NCBI RefSeq assembly: GCF_030269925.1
Contig: NC_085126.1
Coordinates: forward strand, 3,288,501 to 3,352,500
Direction of reading: 5' to 3'
DNA length: 64,000 nt
DNA from: Bombyx mori
Lineage: Eukaryota; Arthropoda; Insecta; Lepidoptera; Bombycidae
The notes under the pieces are model-generated. The model saw only the letters and a program-made list of their open reading frames with translations, did not search any database and was not told where the DNA came from. Both the position numbers and the translations under genes were made by a program. How positions within the stretch are numbered: the first letter of the stretch is position 1; each line of letters starts with the position of its first letter. Shown here piece after piece: positions 53,502 to 62,811 of the stretch.

Positions 53502-53900
53502 TTTTTTTTTTTATAACAACTAAAGGCAAACGAGCAAGACGGGTCACCTGATGGTAAGTGATTCACCGCCGCCCACGGTCACCAGCGTTTACGCCAGTGC
53601 GTTGCCTACCCTTCAGATAAGAATATGCTCTTTTCTTGAATAACCCAATGTCGCAGTTGTTGGGGGAGACCGCTGATGGCAACGAATTCCAGAGATTTAC
53701 TGTGCGTGGCAGAAAACTGTTTTTAAAACGCATTGTAGTGGAACGCCAACCATCCAGATGGTGCGGATGATAGTTCCGGCGAGACGATCGGTTGCGAAAA
53801 TCAGCGGCTTCTATTAAATTGAACAACTCCTCGGAACACTCCCCATTGTTGTGGGCAGATGTTATGCGCCTCACGAGGAATCGCCGCTCCTCCCGGTGAG
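53502..53900 (-). repeat. CR1-like LINE 3' end
   Basis: T-run, AACTAAAGGCAAACGAGC. The minus ORF 53563-53874 reads [38 protein letters not shown] and [14 protein letters not shown] then [14 protein letters not shown], the end of the reverse-transcriptase polyprotein. Related to family D but a separate subfamily. Confidence 0.8.
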
Positions 53901-53963
53901 CGTACCAGGCTCACCATAAACCGGGCGGAGTGGCGAATTAATTAAGTCCGGTGTTGTTTACAG

Positions 53964-54099
53964 ATTGCGTTGTCCGAGCCAAGTTCCATAAATATTACCA
54001 CCCTAAAGAATGTCACATCTCGAATGGAATCCTGAACAGGGCCGTCGCCGCACACATTATGAAGACGCCGAACTATGCGTGCGAGTCCGATGATTTTCT
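53964..54099 (+). CDS. IFT52: IFT52, exon 3
   Basis: Acceptor TTGTTTACAG, phase 1 in (G+AT = Asp, giving VNND). Encodes DCVVRAKFHKYYHPKECHIS, NGILNRAVAAHIMKTPNYAC and ESDDF, ending CT|GTGAGC in phase 2. The VVR-x(4)-YYHPKE and GILNR stretch is a hallmark of IFT52. Confidence 0.94.
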
Positions 54100-54149
54100 G
54101 TGAGCTTCTATACTAATTTATTGTAGAACTCTTTTTCTTTCAGTTAATC

Positions 54150-55092
54150 TATATATATATAAATCTACAGTGGTTTTTACGGATGTTCCGTTATAACTAC
54201 TGAACCGCACATCCGATTGACTTGAAACTTGGTATCCATGTAGAAAATACATATCGACGCTTGAAAGGCAAACGTGACTAAGCGACAATGCGTGAACTTT
54301 ACAGTAGACTAATTTAAAGTTGAAATACCTGAAAACAAAATTTATTTTAACGAATCTAGCTGTAGTAGAATCTAGCTAGTAGCTGTAGGATTGAAATTGA
54401 TTTAATAGACCTTTTTTTTTTTTTTAACGCTGGGGAATCCATTTACGGATACCCGGTCCGGGGGGGTAACGAACCGGGTTATGTCGGACTCCGGCGCCTC
54501 CTGAGAGGAAGAGGGGGACGAGAAGGTCCTCCACCTCCCCGAATTCCTCGCAAGAGACTACGCCTTGAAAAAGGCGCGCGAAGCACTTGCCCCGCAGAAC
54601 GACTACCGACTAAACCCCATCGAGCTCCACCACACCGGCTACACCAGACCTACGGTACCGCAGTGCGCGCCGAAAGTCCGCCTTCGCCGGTACCCGTCCT
54701 GATTTAATAGACCTAGAAACTACATGACGATCACGACCACTCTGTCAAGACGACTGAGAAGAAGAAGAAATATATTTTTTTGCGCATCGAATATGGTTAT
54801 TGCCTATCATTAATGTACAAAGCAGTTAATGTCGCTTAGTCATGTTTGCCTTTCAAGCGTCGATATATAAATCTACAGTAGTTTTTACGGATCTTCCGTT
54901 ATAACTACTGAACCGTGCATCCGATTGACTTGAAACTTGGTATCCATGTAGAAAATACATGTACTTAATGTATAGGCTAATATTTATATGAGTGTTATTT
55001 GTTTATTGTCATTATTATAACTCTCTAATAATAATGACAATAAATAATAATGTTAATTTTAAATGCCCAGCGAAGCGGACGAGTACGGCTAG
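54150..55092 (+). mobile_element. Helitron with duplicated start and nested retroelement
   Basis: The start TCTATATATATATAAATCTA and the following 100 bp (ACGGATGTTCCGTTATAACT) are repeated at 54863-54965. It ends GCGGACGAGTACGGCTAG. A family-E retroelement is inserted at 54413-54699. 54248-54284 and 54832-54866 are inverted copies. Confidence 0.65.
54398..54714 (-). mobile_element. Retroelement tail (family E) with 15 bp duplication
   Basis: TGATTTAATAGACCT at 54398-54412 and 54700-54714 flanks a 287 bp insert that starts with a T-run (poly(A) on the minus strand). The body is GC-rich (GGATACCCGGTCCGGGGGGG, CCGGGTTATGTCGGACTCC). A second copy lies at about 22340-22465 on the plus strand. 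Confidence 0.85.
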
Positions 55093-55382
55093 CATTTTCT
55101 TTTATTACAGAACCGAGAAAATTTTTTTCAATATAAAAAAGCTGGTATTTTTTTCAATACAACGAAACAATGTGTTACATACGCCTATTATAATTTCAGT
55201 GAGTTTATATTTTACAATTTGTATACAATTAGATTTTTCATAAGTGATTTTTATTATAAGATACGATTCCGTGATCCTGAACTCGAGCTAAGCACATATT
55301 TTCCTAGAACAAAAGCTTTGGATAATTCAAACGCACGGGTGCTTTAATTGTATCTTTTAGATCACACGATTTCAAAACTTTT

Positions 55383-55500
55383 ATTTCCTTTGTAGGCAGA
55401 TGAGCAAACGTCCCGCCTCATAGAGAATGGTTACCATCGCCCATAGACGTAAGCAATGTCGCAAGCCGCTGTCTACCGTAAGCCTCGTTGGAAGAAAAAA
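55383..55500 (-). repeat. Degenerate family-D LINE tail
   Basis: TTTCCTTTGTAGGCAGATGAGC ... TACCGTAAGCCTCGTTGG-like, diverged from copies at 15294 and 48306. Confidence 0.55.
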
Positions 55501-55978
55501 AAAACAAACGTGTGGCACTCGGGAACTGCCGCGGTAAAGCTATTGCATAGCATTTTTTATCAACTTATGCAATTATAATTAGACAGTGATAATTTAATAT
55601 TAAAACAACCACGCTATATTAAACATTAATAAAAGCAAAACCTTAACTGTCCCCTTCACAATCATAAGCTAGACCGCGCGAGAGAGAGATGGGCAGAATT
55701 TTCATGATGCGCATGCAGTGTGACGTCACGCCACGCGCTTATTCACAAACACTACACAAGCGCAACGTGTGAATGTGTGGAACGCAAGCTACATGGTAGG
55801 CGGAGTGAGGAGTGTAAGGTTTTTTTCGTTACGGAATTTCATGATAACAGTAAGCTGCGCTCATGGCCCGCGATAAAGGCTATGCAAAAGCTTAAAAACA
55901 TCCCCTGTTTACTTAACAAATGTACGCAAAAATTGTTGGTAGCCGACTCTGCATAGCGATTGATATAATCCATCAGTT

Positions 55979-56620
55979 ATATGAAGTCAGCGTCTGAGCG
56001 CCATTTCGAGAAAGCGGCGCGACACGATAACCTCTTGTCGCGGCCGCCGGTAACTACACACCCGATCGTGCGAAATGAAAATCAGTTGCCGTCGCCCAAA
56101 ACACGTCACTGGTGATAGGTCCTTTACAGTCCGCACGGGTAGGTACCACCACCCTACCCATTTCTGCCGCGAAACAGTAATGCGTTTCGGTTTGAAGGGT
56201 GGGGCAGCCGTTGTAGCTATACTGAGACCTTAGAACTGATATCTCAAAGTGGGTGGCGCATTTACGTCGTAGATGTCTAAAAAAAAAACTTCGAATCCTC
56301 CGATTCTATCGGGGTATCCTTCTATCTTCTTCTATCGGGATTCTATCAATACTATCGGTGCTTTTTGGTATTACCGGTCACCGTTCTCGTCGAATGCAAT
56401 GAAGGGTTCGGCGAGCAAATTAACCCCAGACACAGCCCATTGAGTTTCTCGTCGAACCTTCTCCGTGGGTCGCGATTCCGTTCCGGTGGTAGGTTCAGCG
56501 AAGCACTGCTCTTGTTAGAGCTAGTGTTAGCAAATTCGCCAGGCTGAGGTCCGTAAGCTCACCTATACGTGAGGTGAAGCTGACATATCCCCTTGAGTTT
56601 AGCAACATAGGTAGGCAAAA
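55979..56620 (+). repeat. LINE family B end split by a SINE
   Basis: 55979-56110 encodes YMKSASERHFEKAARHDN, related to the C-terminus of the Jockey-like ORF2. The 3' UTR continues at 56340-56620 (CATTGAGTTTCTCGTCG, TTTAGCAACATAGGTAGG). A 3'-truncated Bm1-like SINE is inserted at 56110-56289 (plus). Confidence 0.7.
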
Positions 56621-56917
56621 CAGATTGATGTAGGCACCGATGATTAAGCCAATATGCAATATTTGTTTTCTTAACGTGAACACTTTGTTTGTAGTCAAGA
56701 GTTCAATCGAGATTCATTATTAATAATATCTTTCAAATAGTTTATCGCATACAGGTTAAGTACGATATTAATTTTATTTATTGACTTATTTACGTTGAGT
56801 TTTTTTTATCGGTTTGTTTTTTATGATAATTATATATATTTTTTCTGAACGGTAATGGTGCCATTCTAAGATAAATAAAATGCATTTCAGATCTTATACG
56901 TTTAAACGAACAATTCA

Positions 56918-57299
56918 TCTATATATATATAATCTGAATCTCGGAAACGGCTCCAACGATTTTCATAACATTTAGTATACAGGGAATTTCGGGGGCGATA
57001 AATCGATCTAGCTACGATTTATTTTCAGAAAATGTTGTTTTATTCGTGTTTTCAATACCTAATCAACTTTATCGATAATCAACTTTATGACTCTTCTCGA
57101 CATCTATTGGCGAATAATAATACTATTTTTCATAATTGAGAGCAAAACACAATAACACTAAAGCTATTTCAGCAGATGGCGTTGTTAAGGCACCCGAAGC
57201 CAATGAGTGTTTGGTTTAAGGTTAGACCAAGAAAATGAATTGCTTATTTATATGATTTAACCAACAAAAAAAAACGATCAAAGCTCGGTCATCGTCTAG
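56918..57299 (+). mobile_element. Non-autonomous Helitron
   Basis: Starts TCTATATATATATAATCTG after A and ends GCTCGGTCATCGTCTAG before T, 382 bp. Confidence 0.7.
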
Positions 57300-57469
57300 T
57301 ATTATTAATACATGAAATTTGAACCCTTAAAATTAAAAACAACTTTGTAAATTAATATTTTTGGTATTTGAGGATTATTAAGGGGAAGTAGCATTTGATT
57401 ATCGGCACGATCGCATCGCTTGCTGACGTGATCTGTTTAACTATATTTCTTATAAAACAAGATCATTAG

Positions 57470-57708
57470 GTGGTAGGACCTCTTGTGAGTCCGCACGGGT
57501 AGGTACCACCGCCGTGCCTATTTCTGCCGTGAAGCAGTAATGCGTTTCGGTTTGAAGGGCGGGGCAGCCGTTGTAACTATACTGAGACCTTAGAACTTAT
57601 ATCTCAAGGTGAGTGGCGCATTTACATTGTAGATATCCATGAGCTCCAGTAACCACTTAACACCAGGTGGGCTGTGAGCTCGTCCACCCATCTAAGCAAT
57701 AAAAAAAT
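57470..57708 (+). repeat. Bm1-like SINE, 5'-truncated
   Basis: GGTGGTAGGACCTCTTGTGA ... CATCTAAGCAATAAA plus poly(A). Confidence 0.85.
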
Positions 57709-58389
57709 GAGTAGTACGCACCTGATAATAAGTCATTATTTATCCGCGGTTATTAGTTCTTATTAATGTAATCGAGTAAGCAATAATATATTTTTAGTAG
57801 CATTAGGGGGCATTGCATGCATTATTGCATTAGGGGGCATTGCATACATGGGGGTCATTGCATGCATTATTGATTATTGCATTGTGGAACATTGCACTGC
57901 CTTAGGGGTTTTAAGTCGTTACTGGAGAACACAGAGGTCACGATCTTGAGACTTGAATTCAAAGATTTTTTTCAATTAGGTATTGGTTGAAAAACATCGA
58001 AAAACCCTTTCCCTTTCCCAAATTAAAAAAGCAAATCCCACGATGACAGAAATACACAACATCGTGTTAATTACCCTTGTGTGCTCAATTTTATATAGTG
58101 GGATTTGAGTCTTAGTACACGATGAAAATCCTACGTCACGGACGTGGTTCGAATACGAACGAATAGATTTAAATTCTGTTACAGTAATAAATAAACGAGA
58201 GGATATCTCCTTCTAGATTCTTCTTCTTCTTCCAATGCCTCTTCAATCCTGAAGGTTGGCCGTTAGCTTCCTGTATTCATCTCTGTCAGCAGTCAGCCGG
58301 AGCAGCTGTTCGACGGAGGCAATACCCGTCCACTCCCGGATATTCCGGAGCCATTACTTTTTTCTTCGCCCAGCACGTCTCTTTCCGTT

Positions 58390-58433
58390 TTTTTTATTTT
58401 ATTTTTTTATTGCTTAGATGCGTGGACGAGCTC
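58390..58433 (-). repeat. Bm1-like SINE, last 40 bp only
   Basis: TTTTATTGCTTAGATGCGTG then GACGAGCTC, after which similarity ends. Confidence 0.6.
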
Positions 58434-58705
58434 AAACTCCAACTCAAACGTCCACTTTGCCCATCATTATCAGCTATTCTCTATAGCTTCTATATATCAG
58501 CATTCTTCTAGATAGATTCTTTGAATATCATTCCACCTGTCACGCACGATTGGGGTACCACTGATCCACCAGCCTCTACAGGGAAGTTTTCTTGAATCCC
58601 GGCTTTAATAGATGCGGTAGGTTGCTTTATGATGTCTGTGTATACTGCCAGTGGGTCGTATTGTAAGCCTTCACCGCTAGGAACCGACACCCGTTTGTCT
58701 TATGT

Positions 58706-58832
58706 AGGCGGCGGCTTGGCTCTGCCTCTGGCATTGCTGAAGTCCATGGGCGACGGTAACCACTCACCATCAGGTTGGCCGTATGCTCGTCTGCCTACAA
58801 GGCCAATTAAAAAAAAAAATTAAAAAAAAAAA
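58706..58832 (+). repeat. Family-D LINE tail
   Basis: GGCGGCGGCTTGGCTCTGCC ... GTCTGCCTACAAGGCCAATT plus A-rich tail. Confidence 0.75.
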
Positions 58833-59037
58833 TTTGTACATAATTCTAATTAAAATTAAATGGTTCATAATTTAATAGTTGTTTACCTCGTTCATAATCT
58901 CGGAATTACGTAATGCAGATGACTTTCTCTCGGACAAGGCGATATATCAATCTGTATCTGCGCACCTTAGTGACATTGCCTCGTCAATAAATATATCGTT
59001 ATCAATAAGGTCGAAATGTTTGACTCTTTGACTTTTA

Positions 59038-59456
59038 CTAGAGGTCGCGCAGTAATCGAAATTCGACTATAATTAATTGGAATTGTAAGTTTGTACACTA
59101 TTATGATTGTATTTTATACTTCTATAATCACGAATTTCGCCAAGACTACACTATTAAAAATATTAACAAAGACAAACAATATTTAATCTATTCTCAATTT
59201 GACAACAGACGTCAAGAACAAAAGTTTGACAATGAATAGTATGCATGCGTGTGTGCGTCAAATACATGGTATGTAGTGCGTGTAATGTTTTCTTTATTGA
59301 TTTAATGTATCTTTTATGCATTATTTAAAAAAAAATATTAGCATTGTGCACTTCTTCTCTATATTCTCTATAAGTGTAGAAAATTTCATACTCCTCCGTC
59401 CGCGCAATTTTTGTAAAAAGGGATACAAATTTTTGCTTCACGTATTAATATCTAGA
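59038..59456 (-). mobile_element. Non-autonomous Helitron
   Basis: Second complete copy of the family at 404-816, about 95% identical by eye, with the same TC...CTAG termini on the minus strand. Confidence 0.78.
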
Positions 59457-59675
59457 TGTGACACATTGTTTAGTTTCTCGTTGCTACTTTCGCTGTTGCC
59501 AATTCAGAAACGATATGATCGATTAATATTTTCATTTTGTAATTTCATTTTTATTATTTTCGTTCATTTCATAATTTTTTTTAATTTGGTCTAGTAAATC
59601 GTTTTTAGTTTTAGTCTGAGGGAAGCCTATGTTTAAATCGAAAGATTGACGCGACGGTGACAGAGGGAATCGCTA

Positions 59676-60104
59676 AATGAGGCCGTCAGCGTAAAAGTGG
59701 CTTAACTCACAATTTTTCATAATCATGCTTGCCTTTAAGTATATTGCAACTTATTTAAAATATCATAAACTTTGATGAAAAACCGGCCTATCCATAGTTT
59801 CACCCATAGATAACGGATGGCTTTGTAAACATTATTTTTGCACGTATTGATTTTTTGTCTACTCAAATTTAAATTCATGATAACTTAATTTTTTTTTTTT
59901 TTTTTGCTTAGATGAGTGGACGAGCTCACAGCCCACCTGGTGTTAAGTGGTTACTGGAGCCCATAGACATCTACAACGTAAATGCGCCACCCACCTTGAG
60001 ATATAAGTTCTAAGGTCTCAATTATAGTTACAACGGCTGTTATAGTCTCATTGCTCCACAATAATTATAGTAAGCTTAGGCCACTTTTGCGCTGACGGCC
60101 TCAT
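59676..60104. mobile_element. Possible small DNA element with 29 bp inverted ends
   Basis: AATGAGGCCGTCAGCG-AAAAGTGGC at 59676-59704 and its reverse complement at 60076-60104, with two or three mismatches. A 5'-truncated Bm1-like SINE (59890-60039, minus) lies between. No clear target duplication. Confidence 0.4.
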
Positions 60105-60312
60105 TAGTGTTAATGTGTCTTCGTGTAATAGACAATCCTTTGATCGCGGTATAGATCACCGGTGCCCTAAGTGTAGCACTGAAGTAATTATGTCTATTTC
60201 TCCCTTCGATCTTCTTACTAAGTCGCCAGAATATCTAGTAAGCTCTGAGAAAGCCAGATCCGAAGATATTGAGAATGAATTAAATCTAAGAGAATTAAAA
60301 GACTAAAACATA

Positions 60313-60558
60313 CATTTTTTTTTATTGCTTAGATGGATGGACGAGCTCACAGCCCACCTGGTTTTAAGTGGTTACTAGAACCCATAGACATCTTCAACGT
60401 AAATGCGCCACCCACCTCGAGATATAATTTCTAAGGTCTCAGTATAGTTACAACGGCTACCCCACCCTTCGAACCGAAACGCATTACTGCTTCACGGCGG
60501 AAATAGGCGGGGTGGTGATACCTACCCATCCGGACTCACAAGAGGTCCTACCACCAGT
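60313..60558 (-). repeat. Bm1-like SINE, 5'-truncated
   Basis: T-run, TTGCTTAGATGGATGGACGA ... ACCACCAGTG. Followed at 60590-60628 by a family-D tail remnant. Confidence 0.85.
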
Positions 60559-60962
60559 GAAAAAACACCACCACCACATTAAAAACAAAAGCCGTACGCT
60601 AGTCTCCCTACAAAGGCAATAAAAAAAAGTCTAAGTTCTTAGTAACAGAAATTGACATAATTACTTCAATGCGCCGCGTAGGGCACCGGTGACCTACATA
60701 GCAGTCAAACGGATAAGACGGACTTAGAGATTTCATATTATTCGTCGACATTTGACCACGAAAATTGTTTAGTATTCGTAACGTCGGAAATAATGGTAAG
60801 GACGATAAAACACGCGAGATTGAATCTTAAAAGTAGATTTAATTAAGCTTTTATTAGCTTATCGCAATCACTCTGGCCTAATATACTGATCGGAACGGTC
60901 AGGTTACAAAGTAATGCGTTTGGTTACAGCGCCATTGTATATTGTCTTTGTCTATCGTTTAG

Positions 60963-61111
60963 CGAGGATCCATCGACTCCGAATTTTGTTTATCCCTACG
61001 GCGCGACTCTGACCGTGAAGAAGCCCGCCGTGGCAGTCCTCTCGAGCAGCGACGTCTGCTATCCGGTCAAAAGACCTGTGGCCGCCTTGTATACGTCAGA
61101 AAAGACGGGAG
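60963..61111 (+). CDS. IFT52: IFT52, exon 4 (GC donor)
   Basis: Acceptor TCTATCGTTTAG, phase 2 in (CT+C = Leu). Encodes EDPSTPNFVYPYGATLTVKK, PAVAVLSSSDVCYPVKRPVA and ALYTSEKTG, matching the family stretch FVYPFGATL-V-KPAVAVLS-G-VC-P-NRP. It ends in phase 1 at GGGAG|GCAAGT. There is no GT at this boundary; the site fits the AG|GCAAGT consensus of GC-AG introns. The junction with exon 5 gives KTGGKLFVIG as expected for the family. Confidence 0.93.
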
Positions 61112-61365
61112 GCAAGTATATCCTGCTAAGACTGCTTGCATCTAAAACTTGAATAACAGTTAAGTAAAAGCCGATCGGGAATAGCTCTCAGATTTGCCGC
61201 CGAATTAGTGATCGCGATAGGCACGATTGTAGAGAGCTCGTGTCCGGGTAGTGCCTACTATTCGTAAGGAAACATGAGGACCCGTTTCTCTACTTCGTAT
61301 TTGATGCTTCTCAGCCGTCAACCCTTCAATAGTATTAATCCATACTCGATCCTGTAGACCGAACG

Positions 61366-61705
61366 GTAAACAGTCGACGTCGCCCTAAACACGTCATTAC
61401 GGATCCTCCCGATCCTTTAACGGTGCTTTTAGGTACCTCAAGCACCGGCCACAGTTCTCGCCGAACCCGTCACTTGCGACGAAAGTCTCGACAATTAAAT
61501 TAACCCATAGACACAGCCCACCTAGTTTCTCGCCCGATCTTCTCAGTGGGTCGCGTTTCCGATCAGGTGATAGATTCTGTGAAGCACTGCTCTTGCTAGG
61601 GCCAGCGTTAGCGACACTCCCGGTTGGAGCCACGTGAGCTCACCTACTCGCCCGGTTACGCTGACATAGCCTCTCAAGGCTATCAGCATAGGAAGGAAAA
61701 AATAT
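61366..61705 (+). repeat. LINE family B 3' end
   Basis: ACACGTCATTACGGATCC, the coding tail and 3' UTR through GTGAGCTCACCTACTCG to a short A-tail. Confidence 0.75.
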
Positions 61706-61969
61706 TAAGCAACCGTGATAGAATATCGTAGGTATCGCAATACGAGTACGTGTAAATTGAAAAGATTATTTAGATAAAGTAGAATATATTTTGTGGAGGT
61801 CAGCATGCAATATCGCTCTTTGGAATGAAACAAGTAACGCCATCTGGTTCATTTTGCTGATATGAAGTTTCCATATCGTATTTGTGGCGCCATCTTTAAA
61901 AAGGGTTTGGAAGCGTTTTTCGTTTCAAATTACACTACGCATCAAATTACTTGTGTACAGCAAAGAAAT

Positions 61970-62490
61970 AACGGGTGTCTCAGAATGTTTTTCGTTTTTA
62001 AATGTTAATTAAAAAACAACAATATTTATTAAAACTCGTTTTATTTATAATTAAATTAATGAGCAGTTCTTGAAGTTTATTTATGAAAAACAACCGTTTG
62101 CAAATGCGCACCATTCACTTGTTCACACTCATTTAACCTGGGGCTGAAATTTTCAATCACTCGCTGGAGCATCGCTCTTGGAATAAGAGTTGATTTCTTC
62201 CGTGATTCTTTGCTTCAAAACATTCAGGTTCGGTGGCAATGGATTGTAAACTTTACTTTTGAGTTAGCCCCATAGGAAAAAATCAGCAGGCGTTAAATCA
62301 GGGCTCCTCGGTGGCCAGTTGATGTCTCCTCGACGACTTATCACTCTTCCAGGGAATAAATCCAGAAGAGCAGCTAATGAGTCATTTGTAACATGAGAAG
62401 GGGCTTCATCTTGCTGGAAAAAGGTGTAGCAGTTGTAGCCATACTGGTTTTGCATTTCTGTAGCCAAAAAAGTCCGGATCATATATATGG
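61970..62490 (-). pseudogene. DD41D-type mariner fragment
   Basis: The minus ORF 62264-62482 reads CYTFFQQDEAPSHVTNDSLA, ALLDLFPGRVISRRGDINWP and PRSPDLTPADFFLWG. The second Asp (QQDEAPSH) and third Asp (SPDLTPADFF) are spaced wider than in ordinary mariners, as in rosa-type DD41D transposases. Only this C-terminal part and the 3' flank remain; the N-terminal domain is missing. It ends about 120 bp before IFT52 exon 5. Confidence 0.75.
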
Positions 62491-62608
62491 TTGTATCGAG
62501 CAGTCAATTCAAGAATGAAAAACATTCTAAAACACCCTTTACTAGATGAAACTAACTTGAAACTTCAGTCCTATATGGAAACTGCGATCTTACGTTTTAT
62601 AACTGCAG

Positions 62609-62757
62609 GAAAACTGTTCGTTATCGGCTCCGGTCATTTCTTTGCTGACCAATACTTGGAGTCGGAGTGCAACGACCTCATCAGGGACTTGGTGTTCGGC
62701 TACCTGACCGGAACAGTTGCTCTACATTTGAACCCCGTCGACGCTGAGGATCCTGAT
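62609..62757 (+). CDS. IFT52: IFT52, exon 5
   Basis: Acceptor TAACTGCAG, phase 1 in (G+GA = Gly). Encodes KLFVIGSGHFFADQYLESEC, NDLIRDLVFGYLTGTVALHL and NPVDAEDPD, ending GAT|GTGAGT in phase 0. This matches the family block KL-V-GS-HMF-DQYL-KE-N--I-D-VF-(W)LT, then HLN-IDAEDPE. The remaining 180 or so residues, including the IFT-B1 interaction region, must lie to the right of the window. Confidence 0.94.
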
Positions 62758-62811
62758 GTGAGTTTGTCTGGTTCCAATAAATATAGTGGAAAATTCGACT
62801 CTATGAATATA

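Larger units (their letters stand above)
51939..53963 (+). other. IFT52 intron 2
   Basis: Contains a Bm1-like SINE (52255-52570, plus), a degenerate one (52660-52890, minus), a family-D LINE tail (52972-53075, plus), a palindromic segment (53083-53143), and a CR1-like LINE 3' end (53502-53900, minus). The 52020-52130 stretch, with GTAACGGAATCTTTGAACAT, looks like another dispersed repeat. Confidence 0.75.
54100..60962 (+). other. IFT52 intron 3
   Basis: 6.9 kb, packed with mobile elements listed separately: Helitrons at 54150-55092, 56918-57299 and 59038-59456, a family-E retroelement, LINE and SINE copies. Stretches at 55560-55970, 57720-58390 and 59460-59675 have no recognised gene. 57785-57905 is a run of imperfect GGGGCATTGCATGCATTATT units, and 58205-58390 looks like an unclassified dispersed repeat. 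Confidence 0.75.
61112..62608 (+). other. IFT52 intron 4 (GC-AG)
   Basis: 1.5 kb. Contains a LINE family B end (61366-61705, plus, CAAGGCTATCAGCATAGGAA plus poly(A)) and a DD41D mariner fragment (about 61970-62490, minus). Confidence 0.8.

Noticed and set aside
55720..55956. 78-codon ORF
   Set aside because: Sits in a region that looks like another dispersed repeat; no domain wording and no splice context.
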